Of a stretch of 39,742 bases of DNA, positions 15,721-24,800 are shown in pieces. The DNA is from Clostridiaceae bacterium (lineage in GTDB: Bacteria; Bacillota; Clostridia; Oscillospirales; Acutalibacteraceae), in contig JAUMVO010000015.1 in assembly GCA_030530095.1 (NCBI GenBank), positions 1 through 39,742 on the forward strand, in the 5' to 3' direction. The notes beneath the pieces are model-generated. The model did not search any database, was not told where the DNA came from, and saw nothing but the letters and a program-made list of their open reading frames with translations. Made by a program: the position numbers and the translations under genes. The first letter of the stretch is position 1, and each line of letters starts with the position of its first letter.

Positions 15721-16083
15721 ATGACAAAGAGAGATTTGATTTGTGTTTCCTGCCCGATAGGCTGTGCAATAACCGTCGAGCTCGACGATAACAACGAGGT
15801 TATTTCCGTAACGGGTAACACCTGCCCGAGAGGCGACAAGTACGCCCGTCAGGAATGCACCCATCCCGAGAGAATGCTTACCTCCACCGTTAAGGTTGAG
15901 GGCGCAAAACTTCCCGTAGTTCCCGTAAAGTCGGCATCTCCCATTCCGAAGGAAATGCTTTTTGACTGCATGGAGGAAATCAACAAGGTTTCGCTTACCG
16001 CGCCCGTAAGAATCGGCGACAAGGTAATCGAGAACATACTCGGCACGGGCGTTGATATCGTTGCGACGAATAACGCGCTTTAA
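15721..16083 (+). CDS. DUF1667 protein
   Basis: 120 residues, cysteine-rich N-terminus: CVSCPIGC, then CPRG and a cysteine in QECTHPERM, suggesting a bound metal or iron-sulfur cluster. DUF1667 proteins regularly follow GlpA/GlpB-like flavoproteins in Firmicutes, where they may act as a small electron-transfer or assembly subunit. That role is inferred from neighbourhood; no activity has been assigned to the family as far as I know. It starts 3 bases after the previous stop, and a strong terminator follows. Confidence 0.88.
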   Translation: MTKRDLICVSCPIGCAITVELDDNNEVISVTGNTCPRGDKYARQECTHPERMLTSTVKVEGAKLPVVPVKSASPIPKEMLFDCMEEINKVSLTAPVRIGDKVIENILGTGVDIVATNNAL

Positions 16084-16098
16084 TAAAAGGCAAAATAA

Positions 16099-16129
16099 AA
16101 AGGACACGGAACATTCCGTGTCCTTTTTT
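16099..16129 (+). terminator. Terminator of the GlpA-like operon
   Basis: A 12-bp perfect stem AAGGACACGGAA/TTCCGTGTCCTT with a short loop, followed by TTTTTT. Confidence 0.92.
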
Positions 16130-16140
16130 ACCGCACATAT

Positions 16141-16346
16141 AAATCGGAGTTTTTCGATGCGATTGACGGCGAGCATTCAGCGCCCCTTGTTAAAGGGGAG
16201 AGGGCCAGCGAACGCTGGCGAGGGGATTCAAGAAAGCTTGATATAACAATAAAAAGGAATCCCACCACCGCCATACGGCGGTCCCCCTCCCTTTGACAAG
16301 GGAGGCTTATGTACTATCCTACTTCTCCCCGACAAACTCAAATTTG
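16141..16346 (+). repeat. 206-bp nested palindromic repeat, complete copy 1
   Basis: Non-coding element about 90% identical to 26306-26511 and of the same length. It contains hairpins CCCCTT/AAGGGG (16183-16198), GCCAGCG/CGCTGGC (16204-16219), ACCGCC/GGCGGT (16267-16282) and CCTCCCTT/AAGGGAGG (16286-16305). The two halves also face each other as a larger inverted repeat (GGGATTC with GAATCCC). Both ends are similar short palindromes (AAA-TCGGAG-TTT and CAAA-CTCAAA-TTTG), resembling terminal inverted repeats of a MITE. No transposase is nearby. Confidence 0.85.
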
Positions 16347-16356
16347 TATAGTTAAC

Positions 16357-16381
16357 TAAAAGCCCCCTCATAGAGGGGGCT
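16357..16381 (-). terminator. Terminator of the rluA–comM–EamA operon
   Basis: The 9-bp stem AGCCCCCTC/GAGGGGGCT with loop ATA is followed on the minus strand by TTTTAG. A T7 run lies 6 bases beyond it on the plus strand (16386-16392), so it may act in both directions. Confidence 0.72.
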
Positions 16382-16397
16382 GATATTTTTTTGTCTG

Positions 16398-17300
16398 TTA
16401 GCCGTCGTAAATTCCCAAAATCACTATACCGCTGATTGCCAGTGCTATGGTTGCGTAATGCTTCCACGAGAGCTTTTCCTTTAAGAAAATGCGTCCCCAG
16501 ATTACCGACAGCAGGCAGTACGCCGAGATTATCGGCGCCGACATTGCAACGTGCTCGGTGTCGGCAAGCGCGTAAATGTACGCGAACTGTCCCGCTGTTT
16601 CGAACAGCGCGCCTGCATACTTCGGGCCTTCGGCCTTGGGCAGGAATTTCTGCTTTTTAATAAATTTGACGAAAACAAACGCCGCTATGCCGCACAAAAG
16701 GAAGGTGAGCTCATACGCCACGTTTGCAGAATCCTCATCAAGCGTTTCAAGCACTACCGAGTCCGCGAACGTTCCCGCCGCGTCAAGCAGGCAGTAAATA
16801 AGCGGTATGGCTATCGCCCAGATGCTCTTTGCATACTTGTAGTTTCCTTTTTCCTGTCTTAAAGCGCGAAGCTCTTCGTCCTCGTGCGCTTCAACGAAGC
16901 CGAGAAGTATAACGCCCGCACTTACCAGAACAACCGCAATATACTGCGGGACGGCGAGAGCTTCGCCGATTATGAAATAGATTATTGCGACCAGCGCGCC
17001 CGACGAATTGCAGATAGGCGAGGAAATCGAAAGCTCAATATAGCGAAGTCCGAGATAGCCAATCGCCATCGAAAGTATGTAGAGCGCCGAAACGGGCAGA
17101 TATTTGAGTATAATCTGCGCGTTTATTTCAACGCCCTGAACGAAAATCTCGAACGCCGCGTGCAGTCCCATTACAACGCCGACCGCCGTGACCATTTTGA
17201 GATGGCTGTACTTGTCGCGCGCGTCCGCGCAGCCTATTTTTGAAAACAAATCCGATCCGCTCCAGCAGATCAACGCTATTATTGAAAACCAGAACCACAT
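16398..17300 (-). CDS. EamA/DMT-superfamily transporter
   Basis: Ten-helix membrane transporter of the drug/metabolite superfamily, 300 residues, made of two EamA-type halves. The first starts WFSIIALICWSGSDLFSKIG; the second ends WGRIFLKEKLSWKHYATIAL and AISGIVILGIY. A charged cytoplasmic loop (EAHEDEELRALRQEKGNYK, about 155-173) separates the halves. AAGGAG lies 14 bases before the ATG, longer than usual, but no other in-frame start is closer. Last gene of a minus-strand operon. The cargo is unknown. Confidence 0.88.
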   Translation of the reverse strand: MWFWFSIIALICWSGSDLFSKIGCADARDKYSHLKMVTAVGVVMGLHAAFEIFVQGVEINAQIILKYLPVSALYILSMAIGYLGLRYIELSISSPICNSSGALVAIIYFIIGEALAVPQYIAVVLVSAGVILLGFVEAHEDEELRALRQEKGNYKYAKSIWAIAIPLIYCLLDAAGTFADSVVLETLDEDSANVAYELTFLLCGIAAFVFVKFIKKQKFLPKAEGPKYAGALFETAGQFAYIYALADTEHVAMSAPIISAYCLLSVIWGRIFLKEKLSWKHYATIALAISGIVILGIYDG

Positions 17301-17318
17301 GATGCTTTTATATTCTCC

Positions 17319-18848
17319 TTAAGCCTTCCAGAATTTTCTGTCCAGACTTCTGTACTGGACCGCTTCCATAATATGTTCGGAATCTATTATATCACTGCTG
17401 TCAAGGTCGGCAACGGTACGCGCAACTCTGAGCACCTTGTCGTATGCCCTTGCCGAGAGTCCGAGACGTTCGAATGAATCCTTCAGAAGCTTTGACGCCT
17501 CATCGGTGAGGTTGCAGTATTTTCTCGTTTCAGCCGATGTCATCTTGGCGTTGCAGGTTGTGGAGCTTCCCTCGAAGCGTTGCTGCTGTATTTTCCTCGC
17601 GGCGTTTACACGCGCCTTGATTGCGCTTGACGGCTCGCTCTTTTCACGGCTTGCGAGCTCGTCGTAATCGACGGCGGGAACCTCGATATGAATATCGAGT
17701 CTGTCGAGCAGGGGACCGCTGACTTTAGCGAGATATCTTGCGGGCGCGCCCGACGGGCAGGTGCATTTCTTTGTCGGATGGCCGAAAAAGCCGCAGGGAC
17801 AGGGGTTCATCGCGCATACAAGCATCACCGAACACGGATACGAATACGTAGCCGCAACTCTCGCTATCGTTATTCTGCCGTCCTCGATAGGCTGACGCAG
17901 AATTTCCATCGATTGCCGTGAAAACTCGGGAAGCTCGTCGAGAAACAGTACGCCGTTGTGAGCGAGTGAGATTTCACCGGGTCTCGGGACCGTGCCGCCG
18001 CCCGAAAGTCCCGCGGGGGAAATCGTGTGGTGCGGCGAACGGAAGGGGCGCTGTTTCATCAGCGACACACCTTCGGGCAGCTTGCCCGAAACCGAATATA
18101 TATTGGTCGTTTCAAGCGACTCGTCGAAGGTCATATCGGGCAGTATTGACGGTATGCGCTTTGCGAGCATACTCTTGCCCGAGCCGGGAGGGCCTATCAT
18201 CATGATATTGTGGCCGCCCGCTGCCGCAACTTCCAGAGCGCGCTTAGCCTGATACTGTCCCTTGACGTCCGAAAAGTCGGGCAGGTTATCGTCATAGCTT
18301 GACTCTATATAATCGTCCGCCGAAACGGGTGAAAGCTCCGCTTTTCCGTTGAGATGGTCGAGTAATTCTGCGACGTTCTTTACGGGATAGACCTCAATAC
18401 CCTTGACTACCGCGCCTTCGTGGCGGTTGGCATAGGGGACGAAGATTTTTCCGATATGCTCCTTCTGAGCCCTGATTACCATCGGCAGAACGCCGTTGAC
18501 GGAATGTACCTCGCCGTTGAGCGACAGCTCGCCGAGAAACGCGCAGCCGTCGGTGTCGGCGCGAAGCTGACCTGTGGATTTCAGTATTGCAATAAAAATC
18601 GGCAGGTCGTAAATCGGTCCTTCCTTACGCGTGTCGGCAGGGGCGAGGTTTATAGTAACCCTTGAAACGGGAAAGTCAAAGCCGTTATTGTGAACCGCCG
18701 CCCTGACTCTTTCTCTGCTCTCGCTGACCGCCGCATCGGGCAGACCGACAACGTCAAAGCGCGGCAAACCCGATGACAGATTCGCCTCAACCTCAACCTT
18801 ATAGGACTCCATACCGAAAAGTCCTATGCTCGTAACCCTCGCAAACAT
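17319..18848 (-). CDS. comM: YifB-family AAA ATPase (ComM / Mg-chelatase-like)
   Basis: DNA-processing AAA+ ATPase, 509 residues. In naturally competent bacteria ComM is a helicase that drives branch migration during recombination. The N-terminal ChlI/Lon-like domain begins MFARVTSIGLFGMESYKVEV. The Mg-chelatase ATPase domain has Walker A GPPGSGKS, Walker B LFLDELPEF, and the CPCGFFGHPTKKCTC zinc-like segment. A C-terminal domain ends the protein. The start is ATG at 18848 with GAGGTG 5 bases before it; the preceding TTG codon is too close to that site. It lies between rluA and the EamA gene. Most Clostridia carry it whether or not they are known to be competent. Confidence 0.9.
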   Translation of the reverse strand: MFARVTSIGLFGMESYKVEVEANLSSGLPRFDVVGLPDAAVSESRERVRAAVHNNGFDFPVSRVTINLAPADTRKEGPIYDLPIFIAILKSTGQLRADTDGCAFLGELSLNGEVHSVNGVLPMVIRAQKEHIGKIFVPYANRHEGAVVKGIEVYPVKNVAELLDHLNGKAELSPVSADDYIESSYDDNLPDFSDVKGQYQAKRALEVAAAGGHNIMMIGPPGSGKSMLAKRIPSILPDMTFDESLETTNIYSVSGKLPEGVSLMKQRPFRSPHHTISPAGLSGGGTVPRPGEISLAHNGVLFLDELPEFSRQSMEILRQPIEDGRITIARVAATYSYPCSVMLVCAMNPCPCGFFGHPTKKCTCPSGAPARYLAKVSGPLLDRLDIHIEVPAVDYDELASREKSEPSSAIKARVNAARKIQQQRFEGSSTTCNAKMTSAETRKYCNLTDEASKLLKDSFERLGLSARAYDKVLRVARTVADLDSSDIIDSEHIMEAVQYRSLDRKFWKA

Positions 18849-18934
18849 CAAAACACCTCAAAAGATATTATACTATTATATATATGCTCTCACGGACGAA
18901 TAAAAATGCCGTTTTATGTGTAAAGTAAATTCCT

Positions 18935-19897
18935 TTACACGAGCGAATAGAATTCTTTCTTAAACCAGACGTCGCGCACCTCAAAGCTCTTCTTATCAAG
19001 GTAATCAAGCGAGCCTGCGTCGCTCTGAAAATCAAATTCAAGGCGGTAGGAATATAAAAGCTGCTTTTTGTAACCGCCGAATTTTTTGTTTGTCCTGTTG
19101 TTGCCGTATTTGCCGTCGCCGAGAAGCGGACAGCCTATCGACGCCATGTGCGCCCTTATCTGATGCGTTCTGCCTGTCAGCAGCTCGACCTCGACTAAGC
19201 TTAAACCGTCAACGCTGTCTATAACGCGGTACTTTGTCTTTGCTGTCTTTGCGCCCTCGCAGGGAGCCTTGAGCACTTTGACGGTGTTCGTCTTTTCGTC
19301 CTTTAAGAGATAGCCCGTCAGGGTATCGCTCTTGTTTTTCGGTGTGCCGACTACGACGCAGAGGTAATACTTGTGAAGCTCTCTGTTCTTCATTTTTTCG
19401 TTAAGTATTCTCAGCGCTTCGGCATTCTTGGCGGCTATAACTATTCCGCCCGTATTGCGGTCTATACGGTTGACGAGGGAGGGGACGAACGAGTTTTCCT
19501 CGTCGGGCTTGTACTCGCCCTTTTCGTAAAGGTAGCGCTTCACCCTGCCTATAAGTGTGTCAACGTATTCCTTGTCGTCGGGATGGCAAAGCACACCCTG
19601 CTTTTTGTCAAGAAGCAGGATGTTCGCGTCCTCATAAATCACGTTGAGCGATTTCGGCGCTTCAAGAAAATCGTATTTCTTTTCGGCTTCGGCGAAAAAC
19701 TCGTCGTTGATATACATATCAACCGTGTCGCCGACCTCAAGACGCTGAGAAATCTCGGCGCGCTTCGAATTGACCTTGATGCGCTTGGTGCGTATGTACT
19801 TGTAAAGCATCGACTGCGGAAGCAGGGGGACGGACTTGTGAATGAACTTGTCCAGCCTCTGACCGGAGTCGTTTTGTGAAATTACAAAGCTTTTCAT
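18935..19897 (-). CDS. RluA-family 23S rRNA pseudouridine synthase
   Basis: Isomerises specific uridines to pseudouridine in rRNA, probably 23S. 320 residues: an S4-type RNA-binding domain (GQRLDKFIHKSVPLL to about residue 70), then the catalytic domain with Asp in VNRIDRNTGGIVI and the family sequence GRTHQIRAHMASIGCPLLGD. RluA and RluC/RluD cannot be separated by eye; the S4 domain excludes RluA itself and fits RluC/RluD/YlyB types. GGGG precedes the ATG at 19897. First gene of a minus-strand group with comM 86 bases downstream. Confidence 0.9.
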   Translation of the reverse strand: MKSFVISQNDSGQRLDKFIHKSVPLLPQSMLYKYIRTKRIKVNSKRAEISQRLEVGDTVDMYINDEFFAEAEKKYDFLEAPKSLNVIYEDANILLLDKKQGVLCHPDDKEYVDTLIGRVKRYLYEKGEYKPDEENSFVPSLVNRIDRNTGGIVIAAKNAEALRILNEKMKNRELHKYYLCVVVGTPKNKSDTLTGYLLKDEKTNTVKVLKAPCEGAKTAKTKYRVIDSVDGLSLVEVELLTGRTHQIRAHMASIGCPLLGDGKYGNNRTNKKFGGYKKQLLYSYRLEFDFQSDAGSLDYLDKKSFEVRDVWFKKEFYSLV

Positions 19898-20319
19898 ACT
19901 TTTTCCCCGTCAGAATATTACCTGCATATTCTATCATAATTGGAATTTTATTTCCATTGATTTTTTGAAAAAGTTCTCAATCCCACAAAAATGTCGGTTT
20001 TATAGTTAAAAATTAGCTGAAATGGGGAAGAATTTTCAAAAAAGCGAAAATTTTTATAAATTTACCAAATTTTTGAATAAAATCTGCACGTTTGCATATA
20101 TTTTATATGTAAAACGGTTAAAAAGCGGACAAAAAATGCCGATTTTGACACTTCGGTTCACCTTTCGGAGCCCGAAACTGCCGTTTTTTTTAACAATTTC
20201 ACAAATATTCACCGATTTTGCTTTAACGCGTAAAAATAATTAAGGTCATAAAACGTCGAATTGTCAGATATTGCCAATTAGTTTTGTGAAAAATGTACAA
20301 AAAGACCTACCCGAAATAT
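19898..20319. other. AT-rich non-coding region between divergent genes
   Basis: About 420 bases with no convincing gene. A 73-codon frame at 20022-20243 lacks a ribosome site and has low-complexity content. Visible items: a T8 run at about 20183-20190 after a weak GC-containing stem; a possible promoter TTGAAT (20073-20078) with TATATT (20097-20102); and an imperfect palindrome AATTGTCA/TGCCAATT (20259-20279). Confidence 0.5.
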
Positions 20320-20348
20320 TTGACAATCACTAAAACCTTAACTATAAT
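20320..20348 (+). promoter_or_regulatory. Strong sigma-A-type promoter of the 3D-domain gene
   Basis: Perfect TTGACA (20320-20325) and perfect TATAAT (20343-20348) with 17-base spacing, the best promoter in the window. Confidence 0.85.
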
Positions 20349-20363
20349 GGCAAGCACCGTATG

Positions 20364-20403
20364 GTGAAAGTATGTCTTTCACGCATAGTTCCGTTTTACG
20401 GAA
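20364..20403 (+). promoter_or_regulatory. Two hairpins in the leader of the 3D-domain gene
   Basis: GTGAAAG-TATGT-CTTTCAC (20364-20382) and TTCCGT-TTT-ACGGAA (20389-20403) lie between the predicted transcript start and the ribosome site AAGGAG, which directly follows the second hairpin. They may stabilise the 5' end of the mRNA or hold the ribosome site open. The leader is only about 50 bases, too short for a c-di-AMP (ydaO) riboswitch, which often precedes related genes. Confidence 0.55.
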
Positions 20404-20416
20404 AAGGAGAAAAAAG

Positions 20417-21673
20417 ATGATTACACAGGTTAAGGGGAGCATAAGAGCGTCACGCCTTCTCATCATGAGAGTTATAGCGCTCGTTGTGGTAATTGCCGCG
20501 CTTTGCGCAGGCACTGCCTTTGCCGCGTCCCCGAGCTTTATGCACAACGTCGATATCTATGAGGGCTCGACCATCACCAGAGTAGCCACTCTCAAGACGG
20601 ATGCAGAAGCCATAATCAAGCAGGCGGGCATTGAGCTTGCCGAAAACGACAGGTTAAATCTTGACGGATTTATCGAGGGCGAGGACGGCTATATTACCGT
20701 TTACCGCGCCGCGACAATTGAATATACCGATATTAACGGCAACACCGAGAAGCTTGTTTTCGCGGGTACCGTCGGTGAGTTCTTAAAGGAAAAGGGCGTT
20801 GCCCTGAGTGACGAGGTTATTGTCAACTTATCCGAGAACACGATTGTTACCGACGGTCTTAAGCTCAGCGTTCAGCCAGCTCACAGAATTAACGTTACTG
20901 CTGACGGCAGCACGCTTGAAGTTGTTATCGGCAACGGCACCGTAGCCGACGCCATAGCCAAGGCGGGTATCGCACTCGGCGCTGACGACGAGACTGAGCC
21001 TTCCGCCGACACCGAGCTTTCGGACGGTATGGCAATCACCGTTTACCGCGTAAGCTATCAGACGCGCACGGCTGTCGAGACCGTAGCCTTCGAAAAGAAG
21101 ACCGAGAACTCATCAGAGCTTTACAAGGGAACCACAAAGGTTACCCGTAAGGGCGTAAACGGCGAGAAGAACGTAACCTATAAGGATAAGTACGTTGACG
21201 GCAAGCTTGTTTCCTCAACTGTCGAGTCCGAGGAGATTACGAAGGAGCCCATCGCTCAGATTACTCAGGTCGGCACCAAGGAAAAGCCCGTTACCGTTGC
21301 CGCGCTCAAGAACGGCGGAGCAATGATTTCGGAGCTCGCAGTACCCTCGAGAATCAAGATTGAAAACGGCGTTCCCACCTCGTACAAGAGCATCGTAACC
21401 GGTAAGGCTGCGGCGTACACCGCGAAGGCGGGAGCAAAGACCGCTTCGGGCAGACTTGCAATGCCCGGTCATATTGCGGTCAATCCCAAGCAGTTCCCCT
21501 ACGGAACAGAGCTGTGGATTGTATCGACCGACGGTATCGTTTACGGTTACTGCATAGCCGCTGATACGGGCGGATTTGTAAATAAGGGCAAGTTCACGGT
21601 TGACCTTTATATGAACACAACCCAGGAGTGCTACGCCTGGGGTTCAAGAAACGTAATAATCTACGTTCTGTAA
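20417..21673 (+). CDS. Secreted DUF348/G5/3D-domain protein (YabE/Rpf-like)
   Basis: Predicted exported cell-wall protein, 418 residues. Membrane segment or signal at about 14-38, two to three DUF348 repeats (about 40-210; VATLKTDAEAIIKQAGIEL is typical), a G5 domain (about 215-295), and a C-terminal 3D domain with Asp-rich core AADTGGFVNKGKFTVDLYM. The 3D fold is a double-psi barrel shared with lytic transglycosylases such as MltA; relatives are YabE, YocH and resuscitation-promoting factors, so peptidoglycan hydrolysis is likely. ATG at 20417 has AAGGAG 8 bases upstream; an in-frame ATG at 20372 sits within the leader hairpins. Monocistronic, with its own promoter and terminator. Confidence 0.9.
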   Translation: MITQVKGSIRASRLLIMRVIALVVVIAALCAGTAFAASPSFMHNVDIYEGSTITRVATLKTDAEAIIKQAGIELAENDRLNLDGFIEGEDGYITVYRAATIEYTDINGNTEKLVFAGTVGEFLKEKGVALSDEVIVNLSENTIVTDGLKLSVQPAHRINVTADGSTLEVVIGNGTVADAIAKAGIALGADDETEPSADTELSDGMAITVYRVSYQTRTAVETVAFEKKTENSSELYKGTTKVTRKGVNGEKNVTYKDKYVDGKLVSSTVESEEITKEPIAQITQVGTKEKPVTVAALKNGGAMISELAVPSRIKIENGVPTSYKSIVTGKAAAYTAKAGAKTASGRLAMPGHIAVNPKQFPYGTELWIVSTDGIVYGYCIAADTGGFVNKGKFTVDLYMNTTQECYAWGSRNVIIYVL

Positions 21674-21686
21674 TTGAATAAGCATT

Positions 21687-21718
21687 AAGCCGACGGATTA
21701 CCGTCGGCTTTTGTTTTT
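21687..21718 (+). terminator. Terminator of the 3D-domain gene
   Basis: Stem AAGCCGACGG/CCGTCGGCTT with loop ATTA, followed by TTGTTTTT. Confidence 0.92.
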
Positions 21719-21719
21719 A

Positions 21720-21749
21720 TTGACAGGGTATAAGTATCTAATGTATAAT
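21720..21749 (+). promoter_or_regulatory. Promoter of the LRR/dockerin gene
   Basis: TTGACA (21720-21725) and TATAAT (21744-21749) with an 18-base spacer. It starts directly after the preceding terminator's T-run. Confidence 0.75.
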
Positions 21750-21828
21750 TAAAACGATTAATTATATTCTTATACTCTTGGAGCATATTCCCGGCACATT
21801 CCCCATTAAAACAAACGGAGGAATTACT

Positions 21829-24800
21829 ATGAAAAAGGCGTTATCAATTCTTCTGTCGCTGATACTCGTATTGGCGGCATTACCGTTTACGGCGGTAGAA
21901 AGTTTTGCTACCGACTACTACACAAGTCCCGACGGCGAATGGATGTATTACCTTAACGAGAACGACGAGGCGATAATCTATTCGGGCAGTACAAGTTCGA
22001 GCGCATATCTCGGCTCGGATACTGATATTGTCGTTCCGAGTTATATAGACAGATATCCCGTTGTTTCGCTCGGTCAGTACACATTCAGCGGAAACACAAA
22101 TCTTCAGAGCATAGTTCTTCCGAATACCCTGACAACGATTTCCAACCATGTTTTCCGTAACTGTACTAACCTGACAAGCGTTACCTTCGGTAATTCCGTA
22201 GGTATGCTCGGACCGAACGCCTTTGAAGGCTGTACAGCGCTTACGGAAATGAACCTTCCCGACTCGGTTCAGACCATCGGCTCTTACGCTTTCAGCGGCT
22301 GTACCAATCTTGAAAAAATATATATTCCGACAGGTTTAACCTCGATTGGCGGATATGCATTCAACAATTGCAATAAAGTCGTTACGTATGTAAAGGATTT
22401 AGCTGCGTGGTGCGCAATAGATTTTAACAACGGCGGCGGTTATTACTCAAACCCAATGGAAAGAGCGCATACTCTCTATATCTATGACAGTTCCGAAAAC
22501 GATTATATACTCGCAGAGAATATTGTTATTCCCAACGGAGTAACAGGTATTTCGGCGGGCGCATTTGACGGTTGTCAGACAATGAAAAGCATTGTTCTTC
22601 CCGAGGGATTAACAACTATAAATCAATATGCATTCAGATCGTGCTCAAATCTTGAAAGCATTACAATTCCTTCAACCCTGACAAGTATCAGCAGCAGAGA
22701 TACTTTTTATGGCTGCAATAAGCTTAACGCAGTTCATATTTCCGATATAGCGGCATGGTGTAATATAACCTTTGACAGCAGCGGCGCAAACCCGTTGAGC
22801 TATGCGAAAAATCTTTATATAGGCGACACTCTTGCAACCGATATTACAATTCCGTCAACGGTAACGACTGTTAAGAATAATGCGTTTTACTACTGCACAT
22901 CCCTTGTTAATGTGACACTTGCAAGCGGAGTTACGACGGTTAATCAGGCTGCATTTTACAACTGCCTGAATCTTGAAAGCATAACTGTTTCCAATACGGT
23001 TACAACAATAAACAGCAATGCATTCTACAACTGTTCCAAGCTCAATGCGGTTTATATAACCGACCTTGAAGCGTGGTGCGATATTACATTTACAAATGCG
23101 GATGCAAATCCTTTGTATAAGGCTCACAATCTCTATATCAATAATGTTCTTTCGACAGTTACCGTTCCTACTGCTATTTCACAGATTAAACAGTATTCAT
23201 TTGCAGGGCTCGGAAATGATGTCATTATTCCCGGCAATGTTACAACAATCGGATCTTATGCATTTTACGGCGGCACGCTTGAGAGCGCAACCTTACAGGA
23301 GGGTGTCAGGACAATTAAGGCCCACGCTTTTAACGGCTGTACATCAATGACAAGTGTTTATTTTCCGAGTACGATTACTGTTACTGAAAACTATGCTTTC
23401 GGAAGCTGCAGTAAGCTCAGCACTTACATCACCGATATGGAAGCATGGTGCAATGTTCAGTTCGGCGACAGCGGCGGATATTACGCCAACCCGCTGGAAA
23501 CAGGTCATAATCTCTATCTTAACGGAAATCTTGTAACCGACCTTGTAATTCCGAATACAATTACGGAAATTAAATACTGCGCATTTATGGGCGCTTCGTG
23601 TATAAAGAGCGTTACAATTCCGGAAAGCGTTACAACCGTAGGCAGACTTGCTTTCTATGACTGTACGAATCTTGAAAGCATCACAATTCCGAGTACGCTG
23701 ACTTCGATACACAATGACCGTGTTTTCTCATATTGTAATAATCTTAAAGAGGTTCACATTTCCGATTTAGCTGCGTGGTGCAATATCTCATTCCCGAACA
23801 ATTCTTCTAATCCGCTGTACTATGCGAAGAATCTTTATCTCGGAAACAATAAGATAACCGACATGGTGATCCCGAACACGGTTACGGAGATTAAGCCGTT
23901 CACGTTTTACAACTGCTCGGGATTAACAAGTCTTACAATTCCCGACAACGTAACTGCAATAAGCAACGAAGCTTTTTACGGCTGTTCGGGACTTCAGAGC
24001 GTAACGGTCGGCAATTCGCTTGCGAGCATAGGCAACAACGCATTCTATAATTGCAGCGGTCTGAATGCCGTATATATAACCGACCTTGAACATTGGTGCG
24101 ACATTCAGTTCTCGAATCAGGCTTCAAATCCTCTGTATTCCGGACACAACCTTTATGTAAACAACGTCTTATCCGACATTACAATTCCGAGTACTGTTAC
24201 TCAGCTTAAACAGTATGTGTTCACAGGACTTGCAAACAATGTAACAATCCCCGGAAATGTTAACGAAATCGGTCCGTATGCATTTGCAGACGGAAAGCTA
24301 TCTGCGGCAGTTTTGCAGGAGGGCGTTAGTATTATTCGGGCTAACGCATTTAGCAACTGCTCTTCAATGACAAGTATAACAATCCCTGCAACATTGACAA
24401 CTACCGAGAATTATGCTTTCAGCAGCTGTAATAACCTCGGCACATACATTACCGACCTTGAGGCGTGGTGTAACATTCAGTTTGGCAACGGCGGCGGATA
24501 CTATGCAAATCCGCTGGAAACCGGACACAACCTTTACCTTAACAATGAGCTTGTAACCGACCTTGTAATACCCGATACGGTTACCGAATTAAAGTACTGT
24601 TCATTCATGGGTTGCTCTATGCAAAGCGTACGGCTCCCGAACGGGCTGAAAAGCATAGGAAATCTCGCCTTTTATAACTGTACTTCCCTTAAAAGCATTA
24701 TAATTCCGAAAACGGTTACAACTATCGGAAATGACCGTGTGTTTGCATACTGTAATGCTCTGACTGATTATTACTGCTTCAAAGATACAAGAGGCGACAC

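Noticed and set aside
14839-16176. 445-codon open frame on the minus strand
   Set aside because: It runs antisense through the second flavoprotein and DUF1667 genes and shows no recognisable motif or ribosome site. GC-rich codon use in the true genes opens long antisense frames across this window.
16052-16246. Frame with a peptide shared with 26187-26411
   Set aside because: The common peptide (SIQRPLLKGRGPANAGEG) is only the translation of the 206-bp repeat. Start and end differ because they read through different flanks. Not a conserved gene.
20022-20243. 73-codon frame in the rluA/3D-gene gap
   Set aside because: Lys/Phe-rich low-complexity translation, no ribosome site and AT-rich homopolymer tracts. 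Not a gene.
20349-20416. c-di-AMP (ydaO) riboswitch before the 3D-domain gene
   Set aside because: Related genes are often so controlled, but this leader is about 50-65 bases and shows only two small hairpins.
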